This document shows, piece after piece, positions 1 to 11,969 of a stretch of 64,000 bases of DNA. The notes beneath the pieces are model-generated. The model worked only from the letters and a program-made list of their open reading frames with translations. It did not search any database and was not told the origin of the DNA. The stretch comes from Lyophyllum atratum (Eukaryota; Basidiomycota; Agaricomycetes; Agaricales; Lyophyllaceae). A program made the translations under genes and the position numbers. Each line of letters starts with the position of its first letter. Positions within the stretch are counted from its first letter, which is position 1. The DNA lies in NCBI GenBank assembly GCA_014905825.1, contig JACGCN010000057.1, positions 124,001 through 188,000 on the forward strand, written 5' to 3'.

Positions 1-1324
1 TAGAACTCGACTTGGCCGACCGCCGAGCGCTCGTTCCCTGTCCAACAACCCACTCCGCCCGTACCCAAACCCGGGTGCATCCACATCAACCTCTGCTTTT
101 GCCCGGCCCCTTGTCTTCCGGAATCCGGGTGACAGGGCGCCCTCCGCTCTGCTCGCAGTGGCTAAGGCACGGTTGTGGTCCTCAAGCGCCACCGTCGACA
201 ACATCATCTTAGGAGGCGGAGAGATGCTCCGGCGCACAGGAGCACGGCCACGACAGAGGCCGGAAACTGATGACCAATCTGTGGCGCCCTCGTCATCTGC
301 CTGGTTCTCCTGAGAGTAGAAGGCCGCTGGGTTGAACTGTGGCAGTCCGCCCCTCGAACGCGAGCGAGAGCTTGAATCTCCAGAGCAACAACTGCCCCTG
401 GAGCCACCTTGCACACGTCGACGACCTCGGGGGGTCGGATGTGGGGCCGTTGATGAAAGAGTAGAGGAAGAGTGGGTAAGGCTGGCTGAAGGTAATTTTG
501 ATAACTTTGGCGTCGGAGGCGAGCGACGTGCGATGGTTTTGCCGGACGAAGAAGATACAGGGGATATGTGAATTCCGTCGGCTAGGTTGGACATTTGCAG
601 CAATGAGAAATAGGCCGGCAGGCTCGCGCGGTTCCGCTTGGGCTTTGTTGAGACCGGCTTTGTGATATGAAACTCGGGCTCGGACTCGTCTCGGGACGAA
701 AATCCGATGTCAGAATATCCGGCGTCATCGTCAGGGATGGACAGATGGGAATGGAGAGGGGCACTCCGGGGTGCCTCCTGCACGTGCGAAGAGCTAGTGC
801 GACCGTGAGGGTTAGAGACGGTAGAACGGTTGTTCGTGCCGGATGGGCGCCTTGCATACGAAAGGGCAGAAGGCTTCATGGAATCGAGGAAGTTGGCGGA
901 CTTTGAGCTGCCTTCGTAAAGGGAGTCTGCGCTTTCATGAAAGCGATTAATGCGGTAGCTGCTGACGCCGAAAGGAGCGCCGTCATCTTCGTCGTCTGTG
1001 ACCGCAGACCAGGAGGTGGATGAGGCAGAAGATGAGGAGACGGAGTAATGGTGGCGACCGCGGGTGTACTTGTTGAGGGCCGAGCCGAGGGCTGAAGGGA
1101 CAAGGGCTGGAACATCAGCGCCGGTTGCGTAGCCTAGGTTTGGAGATGACACGGCACTGGAGGCAGAGGATATTGAGGGTGAGGATGTATCTTGGCTCTG
1201 GCAGTCTTCACTGCAGTAGGCGAGGCTGTGCGGGGGGTAAGGGGGTGGGGTGGAGGAAAGAGAGGGATACATACGCATCGTCGTTGAGGTGTTTGCCGCA
1301 GACCAGGCATATCTCCTCGAACAT
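1..1324 (-). CDS. ECL1-type zinc-binding stress/longevity protein, 3' end beyond the window
   Basis: The start at 1324 opens with MFEEICLVCGKHLNDDA. A 49-nt intron (1274-1226, GTATGT...CAG) joins this to LAYCSEDCQSQD. The result is the CxxC...YCSxxC zinc-binding signature at the N-terminus of the fungal ECL1/2/3 family, whose yeast members extend chronological lifespan and respond to stress. The remaining frame, about 400 residues, is Ser/Pro-rich low-complexity sequence open to base 1, so the C-terminus is missing. It contains basic runs near RRSPPTPK and a Cys/Ser patch (SCCSGDSSSRSRSRG). The family call rests on the N-terminal zinc motif only. A DNA or protein partner cannot be inferred. 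The gene stands alone, with a gene-poor region upstream. Confidence 0.72.
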
Positions 1325-1365
1325 TGTGGGAGGGGATGAGGGAAAGACAGGGCGGAGTGGCTGGG

Positions 1366-1374
1366 CTTTATATA
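1366..1374 (-). promoter_or_regulatory. putative TATA box of the ECL1-type gene
   Basis: On the minus strand TATATAAAG lies 42 nt upstream of the ATG at 1324. This is a good TATA match. The short distance implies a very short 5' leader. Assignment is by position only. Confidence 0.4.
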
Positions 1375-3530
1375 GGAGACCCAGGTCGCGACCAGTCCCA
1401 AACGAAAAACGTTTTTGAGGCGACAAGTGACTCCATTCGGCTATAAATACAGGACACGTGATGTGCTTCTGTCGAATCACACAGGGACTTCCGCCGAGGC
1501 CCAAAGGAAACGAGATCTGCATCTGGATCCATCTGCGCATGCGTTGTTCGCGACCCCCACCTTCCAACGATTCGATTTTCCTCAGCGTGATATGACTCAA
1601 ACCGTGCGCCATCACACGTTTGGTCTCATGACTCCCCCCCTCCGCAAACGTGTGGCGTGCAAGCTCGCCACGTTCACGCCTTGCTCACCATTCCCGCCTC
1701 GTTATCCACCTCAAGCTCAAGAGTCGACACCCTCGGATCGGTATTTTTTTTCTAAAAAACTCGTGACATGTGATGTCAGCAATCACTCTGTTTGATTTCC
1801 TTTCTGGGCCGCTACCCAGCCTGAGCAGACGTCATGCATGATGCTCTTGACCACCGCCGCATTTCGCCTCGTCGCTATACCAATCCTGTGACGACGCGCA
1901 GCTCGAAATGGATTTATTGTTCGCGGCTGCAGTGACCGCGAGACCAAATCAAACCTCCCCACAGTCACGCAATACAAGTCGTCGGCAACGTAATTGTAAA
2001 ACACAAGAGGGAAATTCGCAGCGTGTTCGCAGCCAAACTCACGCCCATGTCTCATTCAGTATCATTATCCAGTAGCCCCTGTACCCACAAGAATATAAAT
2101 GACGCGTCTATACACGACATCGAGTGGAACGCCCGCAGTCGCCGCCCGGCCTGGCCCGCCGATTGCGTGTGTGACCTTCAAGTTGCACATCACATCCATA
2201 TTAGACACCGCTCATACAAAATGTGATGATTAGATTGCTGGGGACGGCTTCCCAGCTTCTGTATTTTCGCCGAGTCTCCAATCAAAATTCCAGCAACTTC
2301 CATACCTAACCTCGAATGGGTCCGCATCAGTCAGAGGACGTCGAAGTGTGGCACGCCTTCGCGGCACTAGTACTGCAGGTATTTTCAGAATCCTTCCTTG
2401 CACCTTGCATACCCCGGCTCAGACTATCGACAATTTTGCGGCAATGGGTTAGTCTATATATACTTACGTTGACTTTATCTTGGAGCTGGCGTTCTGGATG
2501 TTCCCCTTCCAAGCTGCTTCTCAATCCACTGATGCGAATAAAGTACATATTCGAATACGTTCCTGTGGCCGTGGGCGCAGTTCCTCGTCAGAACGAGTCA
2601 CCAGTGCTCTGTCCCAGTCAGAAATCCGAAAAGTAGGTCCATTCTTGGCGCACATGTGCTTCTTCCCAAACCGTCTCCATACTCGTCCCTTGATCCAAGG
2701 CAGGACAATGGCCGATCGCGAGATGTTTAGGAACGCGTGCAGGGTCCTGGTTATTATGGGCAGCAATGTCAGTCGTAAGGCAACTCTAAGCGCCATAAAC
2801 CACGACGACGCAAATTTTTGTGCTTGACTTGTCGTAACATGGACCCATATACACCTCCAAATATGCCGATACGCGAGTTCCCATCGCCATTGTTCTGCGT
2901 TACGCACCCTTGATTTCCATCTCGATATACGTATCTGTTTTTGCTCGATTGAATAAACCATGTCACGTTCAAACACCACAAATACTCACTCCCGTAACGG
3001 GGTGCTGAGATCTTACGGAAAAAGATAATTACCCCGCGCCAGAAAGAGGTAACAATGATCATCTCACGGGCGTTTGTTGCTCGCGAGATCCCCAAGAAGC
3101 CAGTAACGATGAATGGATTAGGATGTCTGCAAATGCGAGTGATGTGGTAGGAAGAGAAGAGAAGAAGTCTAGCCCCAAAAAACACACGGATATCTACTAT
3201 ATAAGCGTCCCTCCGAAGACAGTAAAAAGAAACGGATTTGTACACAAATGCATTATAGAGAAAGTACCCCAGAAACAGATGCTGTCAGGACTGTTTACCC
3301 GGGGGCACCACCCACACCCGTCCCCGCAGTCAGTGAAGCCTATTCTGCAGGCGTAATGCATGATGAGAGAGCGTGATGGATACGTGCAGGTGATAAGATG
3401 ATGGATAGACCATACAAACATCTCTGTGGCACACGTAGATTCATGCCAAACTAACTGAGCAGGACAGCTGTCCAACCTGCACTGACGTTCCCCCCTCAGG
3501 AACAAACGGCTCATGGCGGATGACCAGTCA
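1375..3530. other. gene-poor interval
   Basis: This interval lies between the ECL1-type gene start and the VPS54 stop. Open frames occur on both strands, for example 2521-2979 and 2769-3245 minus. Their translations show no recognisable domain, the frames conflict, and no convincing chain of spliced exons emerges. It must hold the VPS54 3' UTR and the ECL1 promoter. The rest could be decayed coding sequence, but I cannot support a gene. Confidence 0.4.
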
Positions 3531-6500
3531 TCATTGCCCGCTACTGTCTGGTGATCGTGGTGGTGGTGGCGAAACCGAGGGTTCTGAAGCCTGGACTGGT
3601 GACTGCGAGGGTACCAGCGTATTAGGATCTGAATCTGCACCTGACGCCGGCGCATCCAAGCCCGGCGCCCTCTCTTCGCCACCATCCACATCCAGCTTAG
3701 CCTCTGATTCCGGTTCCGAATCCTTGGTCGTGGATACAGACGCAAGTAACTCAGGAGTTTGAGGCGAAGGCGTGTCATGCGGGGGTGGCAGAGGCGGCGA
3801 GGGCAATCGGTGCAGTTTAGGTGGCGACATCCCCGAATCGGCCGTCTTCGCAGAGGTATCCGTCGGCGCACCCCCCGGCCCTCGCGCCGACTCGCCCTCC
3901 AAACCGGGTACAGGCATCTCCACCTCCTTGAACCCAACTGAGGGCTTCTGCGATTGCGGAGGTAGCGAGCTTGAACTCGACGACGTCGTGAACGTGGTCG
4001 AAGTCCTGTTGCCGTCCTCTCGGCCCATGCTTCCGTCATTAATATTAGGCGTAACGTTATTAGCTGCTGTGGGGGCAGGTGACGTAGATCTCGGGAGAGG
4101 TCTCGGCGATAGCGAGGGCGAAGCTGCGAGGGAGGACGTGCGCACAGGCGTAGGGAGCGCCTTGTCGAAGCTTGCGGATTTGCCGGAAAGCAGGCCCTTC
4201 AGCCGCAAGTTCGCGCTCGCGCCGAGCGTGTTCGCACGACTGGAAGTGGGGACGGGTGCGGGGCTGCTCGGCTGCTGGGACCTGGGGAGGCTTTTCTCCG
4301 AAATGACAGTCACGAGCATCCCGCTGGGCGTGCCCACGTTCTTGAGTGCCGAAAGCTTTTGATGCAGGTATTTGGCGTCTGCCAGAAGCCTAATAGTGAC
4401 CAAATATAGCAGTCAGTCAGAATCGCGATCGCAGTGGGAGCGTGACGAGAAGAACGACAGGGGCTGGGCAGGTGATGGAGTGTTTCGTCTTCCCGTGACA
4501 TACCTTGTCTTCGCCTCTTGATGCGGGAGTTCAATCTTGCCATACTCTTCTGACAGACCGTGGTTTATAGCGGCGAAAACCTGGGTCATGACATACTGGT
4601 CAACGTCGAGTGGAACGGGACGAACAGGCGAAGCAAGATGACGTCAGTTTGGGGGCGGCAACGATCTGGTGTAAACCCAGCGTACCTCAACTATGGGTGT
4701 CGACAAATATCGCGACAGGACCTTGTGCAGGGTGACAGTTTCCTTGACCAGAATTTCGATATAATCGTTGACACCACCGCCTGGCTTCGGCACATTCCAA
4801 TCCACGGCCTGCGAAGAAACGAAGAGCACAAATCAGCCATCAGCAAATGCAGCAAGGCCGATACACGTTGCAGAACAGAGCTTAAAGGCAATTAAGAGGC
4901 GAAGGAACACAAAAGGGACTATGTTCCTTCCAGGCGATAACCGGGCCATGCCATACTTCGAATTCTCGCGTAACGCTTACCTGCAGTGACTTGATGTGCG
5001 CAGTCAATCGGTCACCCATGATCGCAATCAGCTTGGAATGGATTTCGTTCTGGTGCTCCTGGTAGTCCTACATGCCATGCGACGAGCCGTGACAATGTCA
5101 ATATACGTGTCCGCGGAGAAGAGCGGCGAAAAACGCACACGTTTGAGTTTGTCAAACTCCACCAGCATGACTGCCTGCTTCGGACTCAAATGCCTTCGAA
5201 ACGTTTCGCGCACATAGGGGATAAGCTCGAACATGATCGACAGCGACTGCGACGCCAGTGCTGCAAGAAAGCTTCATGAGTACCCACTCCCCCTCCAAAC
5301 TTACAAGAGAACACACACCCAGATGCTTGGCCGTAATATTCTTCAGCCCCGCCGAGCGCATAGCACCAGCGCCTAGCACAACCTGACAAGTTCTTGAATT
5401 GAATGCCTTCAGAAACTCGATTACACGGCTCATCGTGTCCGTCGTAAGCATTGTGAGGTTGACCACGAGGCGAAGGTAGTCTAAAAGTAGCACGAGCACC
5501 TCTGCCGTCGCTGATACCGCAAAGTACGTGCGCTCTTCGATGCGCAGGTGCTTCGCACCCGCCGTGTTGCCCATTCCAAAGCCGACACCGTTTGCCTTCG
5601 GTTGTGGAGGCTGTGGTGTAGTGGACGTAGACGTAGCGGGTGATAATGGAGATGCTGCGGAGAAGAGAGTATCGGCATCCGACTTGATAACGAGCTCGGG
5701 GGCATCGCGTACGGCAGAGTCGACGATGACATTCGTGATGTGCTGGAGCGACGAAGAGACCTCCGACGGGTTCCACTGTTCGTCCTCCACGAGCTTCGCA
5801 GAACGCGAGATACGCGCCTGGTGGAACGCTTGTAGGAACACTTTCGCCTGCAGGTGTAAGTAAAGGTTGAATTTAAGATATATACGAAAAGAACACGCAT
5901 GGCAGACGAACCTGGCTGACCACCACACCACGCAGCCCTACGATCATCTTCTGACATAGAACTTCGCAGCGTACAACGAACCCCCATGACTCGTTGAAAA
6001 ATACCAGAAAATCAGCGAGCTCTAGTGTTGCGTGCTCATCCACGCGCAGCGAGATAACCTTTGCAGCCTGAGTATTCGCGAGCTCTGCTGCTGAAGAGAG
6101 TACGTCGGCTAGCTCATCTTGAATTAGTGCGGTAGAGAATGACGATGACGCGGAAGTGGAAGTGGACGAGGCTTTGGGTGACGGGCTGGTGCAGCAAATA
6201 TTAAATGTAAGGAAATAAGAGATGAAGATGGCGGATGCGTACCCCAGTCCTCTGACCTTGACCTCTGCCTCCAGAATCTCCACGATGACCCGCCCTTGTG
6301 CCTGCAGACCTTCCACACAATTGAGCAAGCCCAAGTATATGTCTTGCAAGAGCAGCATGAACTCAGGATGCCGCATACCCCGAAGATGTGCAGCAAGACC
6401 CGCCCTTTCAATTCATAAGAGGAATATAAGGAGCGCGTTGAGTGAGACACGAGACAAGGGACGTACCGGGAACTCGAGTCTTGATTCGACCTCGGTGTCG

Positions 6501-8241
6501 TCGTGTTCATATTCTTACTGTCCTCCTTGCCCTTCTCCACCCCATTCGCCGGTGCCTGCCCATGCCCGTTTGCGCCACCATCTCCGTCCTCCGCATCAGT
6601 AGCAGGAAGCCTCTACAAACTAGATGAGAAAGCCAAAAAGGAAACACGTTAGGGCACTCACCGACGTGACGACAGCCCGCACCTCGCCGAGCACCACTTC
6701 CCGCCAGGAAAGCATTCCCTCCTTGACACCGCGCGTCCGTACCAGACCTTGTAGCAGCGGCCTCAATCTATCTCGCAATCCCACGTCCGGACCGCCAGCA
6801 TCCGCGTTCCCATTCGTCCCGCTAGAACTGGCGCCCTTCCTGCCCCGATTTATGCGCTCCACGATGTCGGCTCGCAGGACGGAGACGAGCTCTGAGGATA
6901 AGGAAGCCGCGATCTCCATTGTGAGTGAGCGGAGGTGCTCGGGGAGGGATTGGTACGCGCGAAGGGAAGAAAGCGATACCCTAGGCGGAGGCTTTTTGAT
7001 GCGTGAGGGCCTTGAAGGCAGAAATGGGCGTTCTCCCCGTGTAGTGCTAGGAGACATATCTTCCTGCTCCTCAGCCAACGTTGATAACTTACCCGAACGT
7101 TCCACCAGGGTCTCTTCTTCCTCTGCCCGACCATCCCACAGCCTCTCCATCTCTTCAATGATACCCAAAGCTTCGCCCCATTGCCCCGCACCCACCAGCC
7201 CTCTCGCAACGCGTCCCATCTCCACTACGCCCCCAACCACTTTCACGCCTTCCACTACTTTAACGAGGTTCTCCGCGCGCGCCTGCCGGCGGACGACCTC
7301 GAGCCCGCGTTTCGCACTGTTTTCATCCAGGTCGGTGAGAAGCGTGCGGAGGGAAGAGATGCGGGTGAGGCAGTGCTCGGACTCGGCGCGGAGGTCGTGG
7401 AGGTTAGTAAGGGCGGCAAAGAAGGACGTGGAACGACGCGAGATCTCGAGGATCAGGTGCTGTTCAACGGTGTCTGCGTAGTGGGAGAACTTCTCGAGGA
7501 GTGGTAGAGAATGGGATAGTGCGGCGGGGTCAGACGAGTCTGAGAGAGATTGTTCGGTGACGGCGTTGAAGGTGCGCGGGTCTCCGAGGTTGAAGGACTG
7601 TTGGAAGAAGACCTCGGGAACAGTGTCGAGTGGTGGAACGGACTTTAGACCGGGGAGGGCGATGACATGGGCATTGGAATCATCATCATCTTCACCCGGG
7701 TGTGTAGAAGGGCCTGCGCCGATTTGGGCCATACCTTCACGGCCGAGCTGGGAGTTGTGCTGGAAGCGGTCCCATTCTGGGCCGATGGCGCGGAGGTAAG
7801 AGTCAAAATCCTTTCTCCGTACACGGGGAAGGTCAGCTGGCACAACTGCCGGCAGTGAAGAATGCGCTTTTGGCGGTGCCTGACGTTTGTGAGGATTGTT
7901 GAGCACCGTGGATATTGCTGAGCATATATGTGATAAGTATTTGGTGTTAGCAATACATGGACTATGAACGTGCCGTGGAATCCATGCTTTGAGCTGCTCC
8001 ATTCCTGAGGAAGTGCACCGAGTGCTAGGGCGACGCTCGACGAGGTGTTGAGGAGCCCAAGCCGAGGCTGGGCAGAAAAGTAGTCGCCTCCACCGCGGCC
8101 CTCGGTGGTGCCCGAGACGCTCTCGGGGCCTGGCCTACGAGATGAGGGATCCCAGGTGAACCTGTATGGGCGTGCAGTGTTGGGGAGGGCAGAGATGGGA
8201 GACGGAGCCCGGGAGGGAGTGACGGACTCGTCGTCGGACAT
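3531..8241 (-). CDS. VPS54: VPS54, GARP complex subunit (multi-exon)
   Basis: VPS54 is a subunit of the GARP tethering complex, which receives endosome-derived retrograde vesicles at the trans-Golgi network. The start at 8241 gives MSDDESVTPSRAPSPISALP, a low-complexity N-terminus. Next come the family blocks KDFDSYLRAIGPEWDRF and VPEVFFQQSFNLGDPRTFNA, then a long helical segment. The VPS54 C-terminal core follows in separate exons: KHLRIEERTYFAVSATAEVL, LVVNLTMLTTDTMSRVIEFL, ELIPYVRETFRRHLSPKQAV and AVDWNVPKPGGGVNDYIEIL. The conserved helices end near LLADAKYLHQKLSAL. A Pro/Ser-rich tail of about 250 residues runs to the TGA at 3531. One intron (7973-7918) starts with GC instead of GT. Exon joints were deduced by eye, so small errors are possible. 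Confidence 0.88.
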
Positions 8242-8283
8242 GGACGTTGGTGAGAACGTGACACGGCTATTTCAGACTTCTTG
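8242..8283. promoter_or_regulatory. 42-bp bidirectional promoter interval
   Basis: Only 42 bp separate the VPS54 start codon (minus) from the metaxin-like start codon (plus). Both transcription starts must lie within this gap, or one must lie inside the other gene's leader. Confidence 0.55.
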
Positions 8284-9113
8284 ATGTTCGCCACCAGACC
8301 TGCCGTCCCCATTCCCTCCCGCACTCCCTTCACCGCCCCGACCCTCTGGATACATCCCCCCCTCGACGCCGACGACCCCCTCAGCGCCGACGTCGAATGC
8401 CTCAAATGGCAGGCCTACCTCGCCCTCCGCCGTCTCAACAACATTCGCATCCGCACCGACATTAGCTCTGCTGGTGCACTCGAAGCACGCCTACCCAACC
8501 TCCTTGTCTCCGACAAGACTCTCCTGGCCGCCCATCTCATTCCCCAGTGGGCTGACGAGCAGACTACGGCCGACACCGATCCCCTTGAGGGTTACAAGGA
8601 CGAAGCAGCCCGCGACGAAAGTCGCGCCTGGGTCTCCCTGCTCGAGGGCACTGTCCATGCAGCCCTCCTCGCCGCAGCCCCTGCCCCCTCATACTTCCAA
8701 TCCCTCCTTGCCCTTAGACCATCACCTCCGTCCCCCATACAGCCCATCCTTACCCCTCCACCGCCTCCACTCACGGGCTTCGCGTCCTTTTTCCCGCCCT
8801 CTGGTGTCCGCCTTTCCTATCCCACCATATACGCACAGTATCGCGATGCAATTGCAGCTCTCTCAGACCGTCTAGGCACTGACAAGTGGTTCCTTGGCTC
8901 TAGGTACGCTTCTTATAGCGTGCATCGCGTTATCTCGACTCACAAGTCTATAGCGAACCAACCCCACTCGACGCCCTCGCCTTCGCATACCTCCATTGCA
9001 TTGTTCTCTCCACCAACCCTACCCTGCGCATTGAAGTCACCCGACGCGTCAATCTCGTCGCGTGGGAGTGGCGCGTCCGTGAACTCGTTCGCGCCGCCTT
9101 TGTCTCCGAATAA
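8284..9113 (+). CDS. metaxin/SAM-complex-like mitochondrial outer-membrane protein
   Basis: Two exons (8284-8903 and 8954-9113) join to encode 259 residues. The N-terminal part, TLWIHPPLDADDPLSADVEC, then LKWQAYLALRRLNNIRIR, resembles the thioredoxin-like N-domain of metaxin/Tom37 proteins. The GST-like C-domain is visible as DPLEGYKDEAARDESRAWVS and, across the intron, WFLGSSEPTPLDALAFAYLH, the usual metaxin arrangement. Metaxins sit on the SAM complex and help insert beta-barrel proteins into the mitochondrial outer membrane. Splicing out the 50-nt intron is needed to restore the LDALAFAYLH block. Reading through gives a nonsense tail. No transmembrane segment is evident. SAM35 and SAM37 cannot be told apart here. 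Confidence 0.7.
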
Positions 9114-9802
9114 TTATGGAAAAAAAATGTCTCTCGAGATGTACGAGATTTTCAACATATTGCATAAAGGGGCAATTGCATATGTCGTGCGTTCATGATA
9201 GTGATCCTTAGATTGAAACTCTGTTTAGGTTACCTTAGAGATTGAACTGATACCTCAATAGACCTTGGACTATGCATGGAGGTCAATCGCAGTGCTCGAC
9301 GGGCGTTTTGCGGACTCAGAAAGGGCGTCAACGGCTTATTGTGAAAGCCAGCATGTTCAGAACAGCGTCATAAACCTCGAGCGCCTAGCTTGACATGAAT
9401 TATCTTGCTGGCAACCGGGTCTGAATCTGATCCCAGGTCAGATCCTACAATCCTAACTTGTGAGATGTTTTCTTCAACAGCCAGTGTGGTGCCCGCAGCC
9501 AGGATTTACAATCCTTCGTGATAGTGGTACCTAGCGATATACTACGACCTGGTGGAGGGTAATGGGAAAGAAGAACCTTCCATGAAATCTGGGAATCTCA
9601 TCATAAATGCTACATGCTGCTCATTCCGATGGTAAGGTAGTTAGCCTTTACCCATTTACATAATTACCACACAGAAAGAACCATTGGATGAGCTGTCCAC
9701 AGCAGGCAGTAATATTATTAGTGTCCATATAAGCCAGGGGAATGCGTATAGTCTATGTGATGAGTATCAACGAGTGGTATAGCATCTACTTTTTTTTCTG
9801 AA
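9114..9802. other. convergent intergenic interval
   Basis: This lies between the stop of the metaxin-like gene (plus) and the stop of the TLC-domain gene (minus). I see no gene, RNA gene or repeat. It should hold the two 3' UTRs. Confidence 0.5.
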
Positions 9803-11085
9803 TCAAGCATGAGTCCCGTATCCATTCCCGATAGCAGAACTGCTGCCCTCCTCCGCATGAACTTGTCCGTTGTCCGACTCTCCACTGACCGGGGCATTAT
9901 TCACAAGCGTCCTCCGTTCCTTGAGTTCTTCGTCACCAAAGCGGCGTCGTAGGGCGCTGATCATCTTGTAGAACCTACCAAAGGTGAATCAACACCTATA
10001 TATCACAGTAAAGAGAGGGGAAAATGGCGCACCAGAACCAATTGAGACTTGTGAGGGTAACATTGCCGACACCATAGACGAAGACATAGGCAAATGGCAC
10101 CTCATGGCGCACCTGCAACAGGGTATGCACAAAGTCGTACGACTGCGACGATTCCAGTCAGGGGGTTGAAATTGGTGCGTCTGGTCAACGTAAAGGAAAC
10201 GCACCACTTTCCCACCGTAGATGAGTCTAACGCCGAAGAATGCAGACAGTAGGAAGAACCCGTTAATTAACTGGGGTGTGCTTCCCGTTCGATTGGTTTT
10301 GTCTAAGAACCTTGACGGAGCGTCAAAGAAGATTTAACGTGAGGTGGAAGGAGCGGCAAACCAGTGGATGTTGAGAAAGAATGTGCTCCTGCTCCAATTC
10401 ATTAATGAAACTATGATAATCGCTGAGTGAGACGTACGTTTCCCAAAGGAGACACCGAGTGCCATAGTATGCCACGAATGGTTTCTAAATAGGGATTGAG
10501 GACGTTATCAGCATGGCGACATTGAATAGAGGGTCCGCCTAACATAGGACATAATGTATATGGCAAAACATGCAACCCCTACAAAATAACATTTAGCCGC
10601 AAAGGTAACGTATATCCAGTTCGACTACGTACCGTGGATAACAAAACCAATGTCCGTAAAGTTAACGATAGCGTCGATACTATCCCATAGGAAGTACCCA
10701 CACGCGATGGCGTGAACATACCCAACCTGCTCATCCCACCCAAATGCCCTGTCCTGGTTCCGCACTGGGCTCTCATTCCATAGCACCCATAGTGCGAATG
10801 GCACGATGATGACCGTGTGGACTTGGGACACCACGTGTATCGACCTGGAGGATAAAAACAGTGAAGCTTCCTGGGCGTACTGAAGACAGAGATCAATTAC
10901 CAGCTGTTCCGTGCACGCGCGTTCTTGCTGCCGAACGCGACTGGGAACCATTTCCGACTGCCTAGTGGCGCCAACACCTGGTGGACGAAGGAAAACCCGA
11001 GGAAGGCGTATAAAAACGTTGGGAGATAAGGTGGGAACTTGGTCAGGCCCAGGGTATCTGTGATAAAGCTTTCGAGGGCGCCCAT
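9803..11085 (-). CDS. TLC-domain membrane protein (TMEM56/TLCD4-like)
   Basis: The start at 11085 gives MGALESFITDTLGLTKFPPY. Several small exons follow, ending at the TGA at 9803. Joined exons read SIHVVSQVHTVIIVPFALWV, GWDEQVGYVHAIACGYFLWD, DSIDAIVNFTDIGFVIHG, RPFVAYYGTRCLLWE, FFLNIHWFLDKTNRTGSTPQ, FFLLSAFFGVRLIYGG and VYGVGNVTLTSLNWFWFYKM. This is a multi-spanning TRAM-LAG1-CLN8 domain of the TMEM56/TLCD type. The histidine in the first core helix and the HWFLDK block are typical. The ceramide-synthase catalytic HH pair is not seen, so it is more likely a TLCD-like lipid-handling protein of ER or plasma membrane than a ceramide synthase. The C-terminal tail is hydrophilic and acidic. The substrate is unknown. 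Confidence 0.8.
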
Positions 11086-11630
11086 AGTCGGGTATCGATA
11101 TCGGCTGTCCGCAGGACGGAGGGGCTGGCCTCGCCGCACTCGAGGGAGGGGAGGAGCAGGAGGTCAAGAGGAAAGAACGGTCGATTCAGGGCTGCAAGGG
11201 AATTACATATCATCACCGGCACAAAGAAGTTCGGCGAGTCGCGTTCCGGCACCAAATTAGCCTTCTTGCGTAACCTGCGATGTGTGAGCGTGCACCAATC
11301 TTGTGGCAGCCTCGATGAGGAACGGGGAAGCCATTGGGTAAATTCTGGTGTCGTTCGACTTCCATCCAACGATCACAAACTGTCAGTCGTCGTGGCACGC
11401 GACCACAAGCTGTGTCAACACGGAGGCAAATTTTGTAGCCCTCTGAACTTGATTTGCTCCGATCCGTTGGACACAACGTTCAAACAGGCTCCACTGTGTG
11501 TATCTATCATTACAGAATTCTGTGCCAGTTAACTTACTAGTAGATGGTGATTGCTGATGTGGTCGACCTGTCGATTGTCTGGGCGTTACTATTAGGTCCC
11601 GCCGTGTATCGGCGGAAATAAGCAACCTTA

Positions 11631-11661
11631 CTGGGGGGAGGTGGCAGTGCCGTGTCCCGGG
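11631..11661 (+). repeat. 31-bp direct repeat, copy 1
   Basis: The 31-bp unit starts CTGGGGGGAGGTGGCAGTGC and ends CGTGTCCCGGG. It recurs without a mismatch exactly 660 bp downstream. Its right part forms the left arm of the palindrome at 11641-11676. Confidence 0.85.
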
Positions 11662-11676
11662 ACACGGCACTGCCAC
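11641..11676. repeat. 36-bp perfect palindrome
   Basis: Each half is 18 nt: the left arm is GTGGCAGTGCCGTGTCCC and the right arm is its exact reverse complement with no spacer. It could extrude as a cruciform or mark an inverted junction of two repeat copies. Confidence 0.9.
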
Positions 11677-11848
11677 GGACCGAGGAAATTGGCGCGTCGT
11701 CGTCGTCTCTGACCGCGAGCAGGCCTGGGACAGCGGCGGGGGGAGCTTTTGATGGCCGGATCGCGTGTATTTTCGGCTTGCTGGATATAATATATTGTTT
11801 TGATGGATATGCGGGCTCGTCCGAGAGTAGGGTACTCCCAAATGTGTC

Positions 11849-11969
11849 GGCGTGTCCTGGAGGGGGCGAAAAATCGAGTTTGCATCAGGACACGCCGGCA
11901 ACTGATGGTCCTGCCAAAAAATGCGTGTCCTGGGTACCTATAAGTTGTGATATTTGCACCAGGACACGC
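11849..11969. repeat. two consecutive hairpins with the same 11-bp stem family
   Basis: GGCGTGTCCTG (11849-11859) pairs with CAGGACACGCC (11886-11896) over a 26-nt loop. GCGTGTCCTGG (11923-11933) pairs with CCAGGACACGC (11959-11969) over a 25-nt loop. A fifth, one-mismatch copy, CGGACACGC, lies at 11982-11990. Confidence 0.8.

Noticed and set aside
3772..4362. Plus-strand frame of 196 codons opposite the VPS54 tail
   Set aside because: Antisense of the Ser/Pro-rich C-terminus of VPS54. It has no domain.
6624..7481. Plus-strand frame of 285 codons opposite the VPS54 central exons
   Set aside because: It overlaps well-supported VPS54 coding sequence in antisense and has an Arg/Ser-rich translation without motifs.
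11043..11369. Minus-strand frame upstream of the TLC gene as an N-terminal extension
   Set aside because: It runs in a different frame from MGALESF and adds no membrane segment or motif. It is more likely leader sequence.
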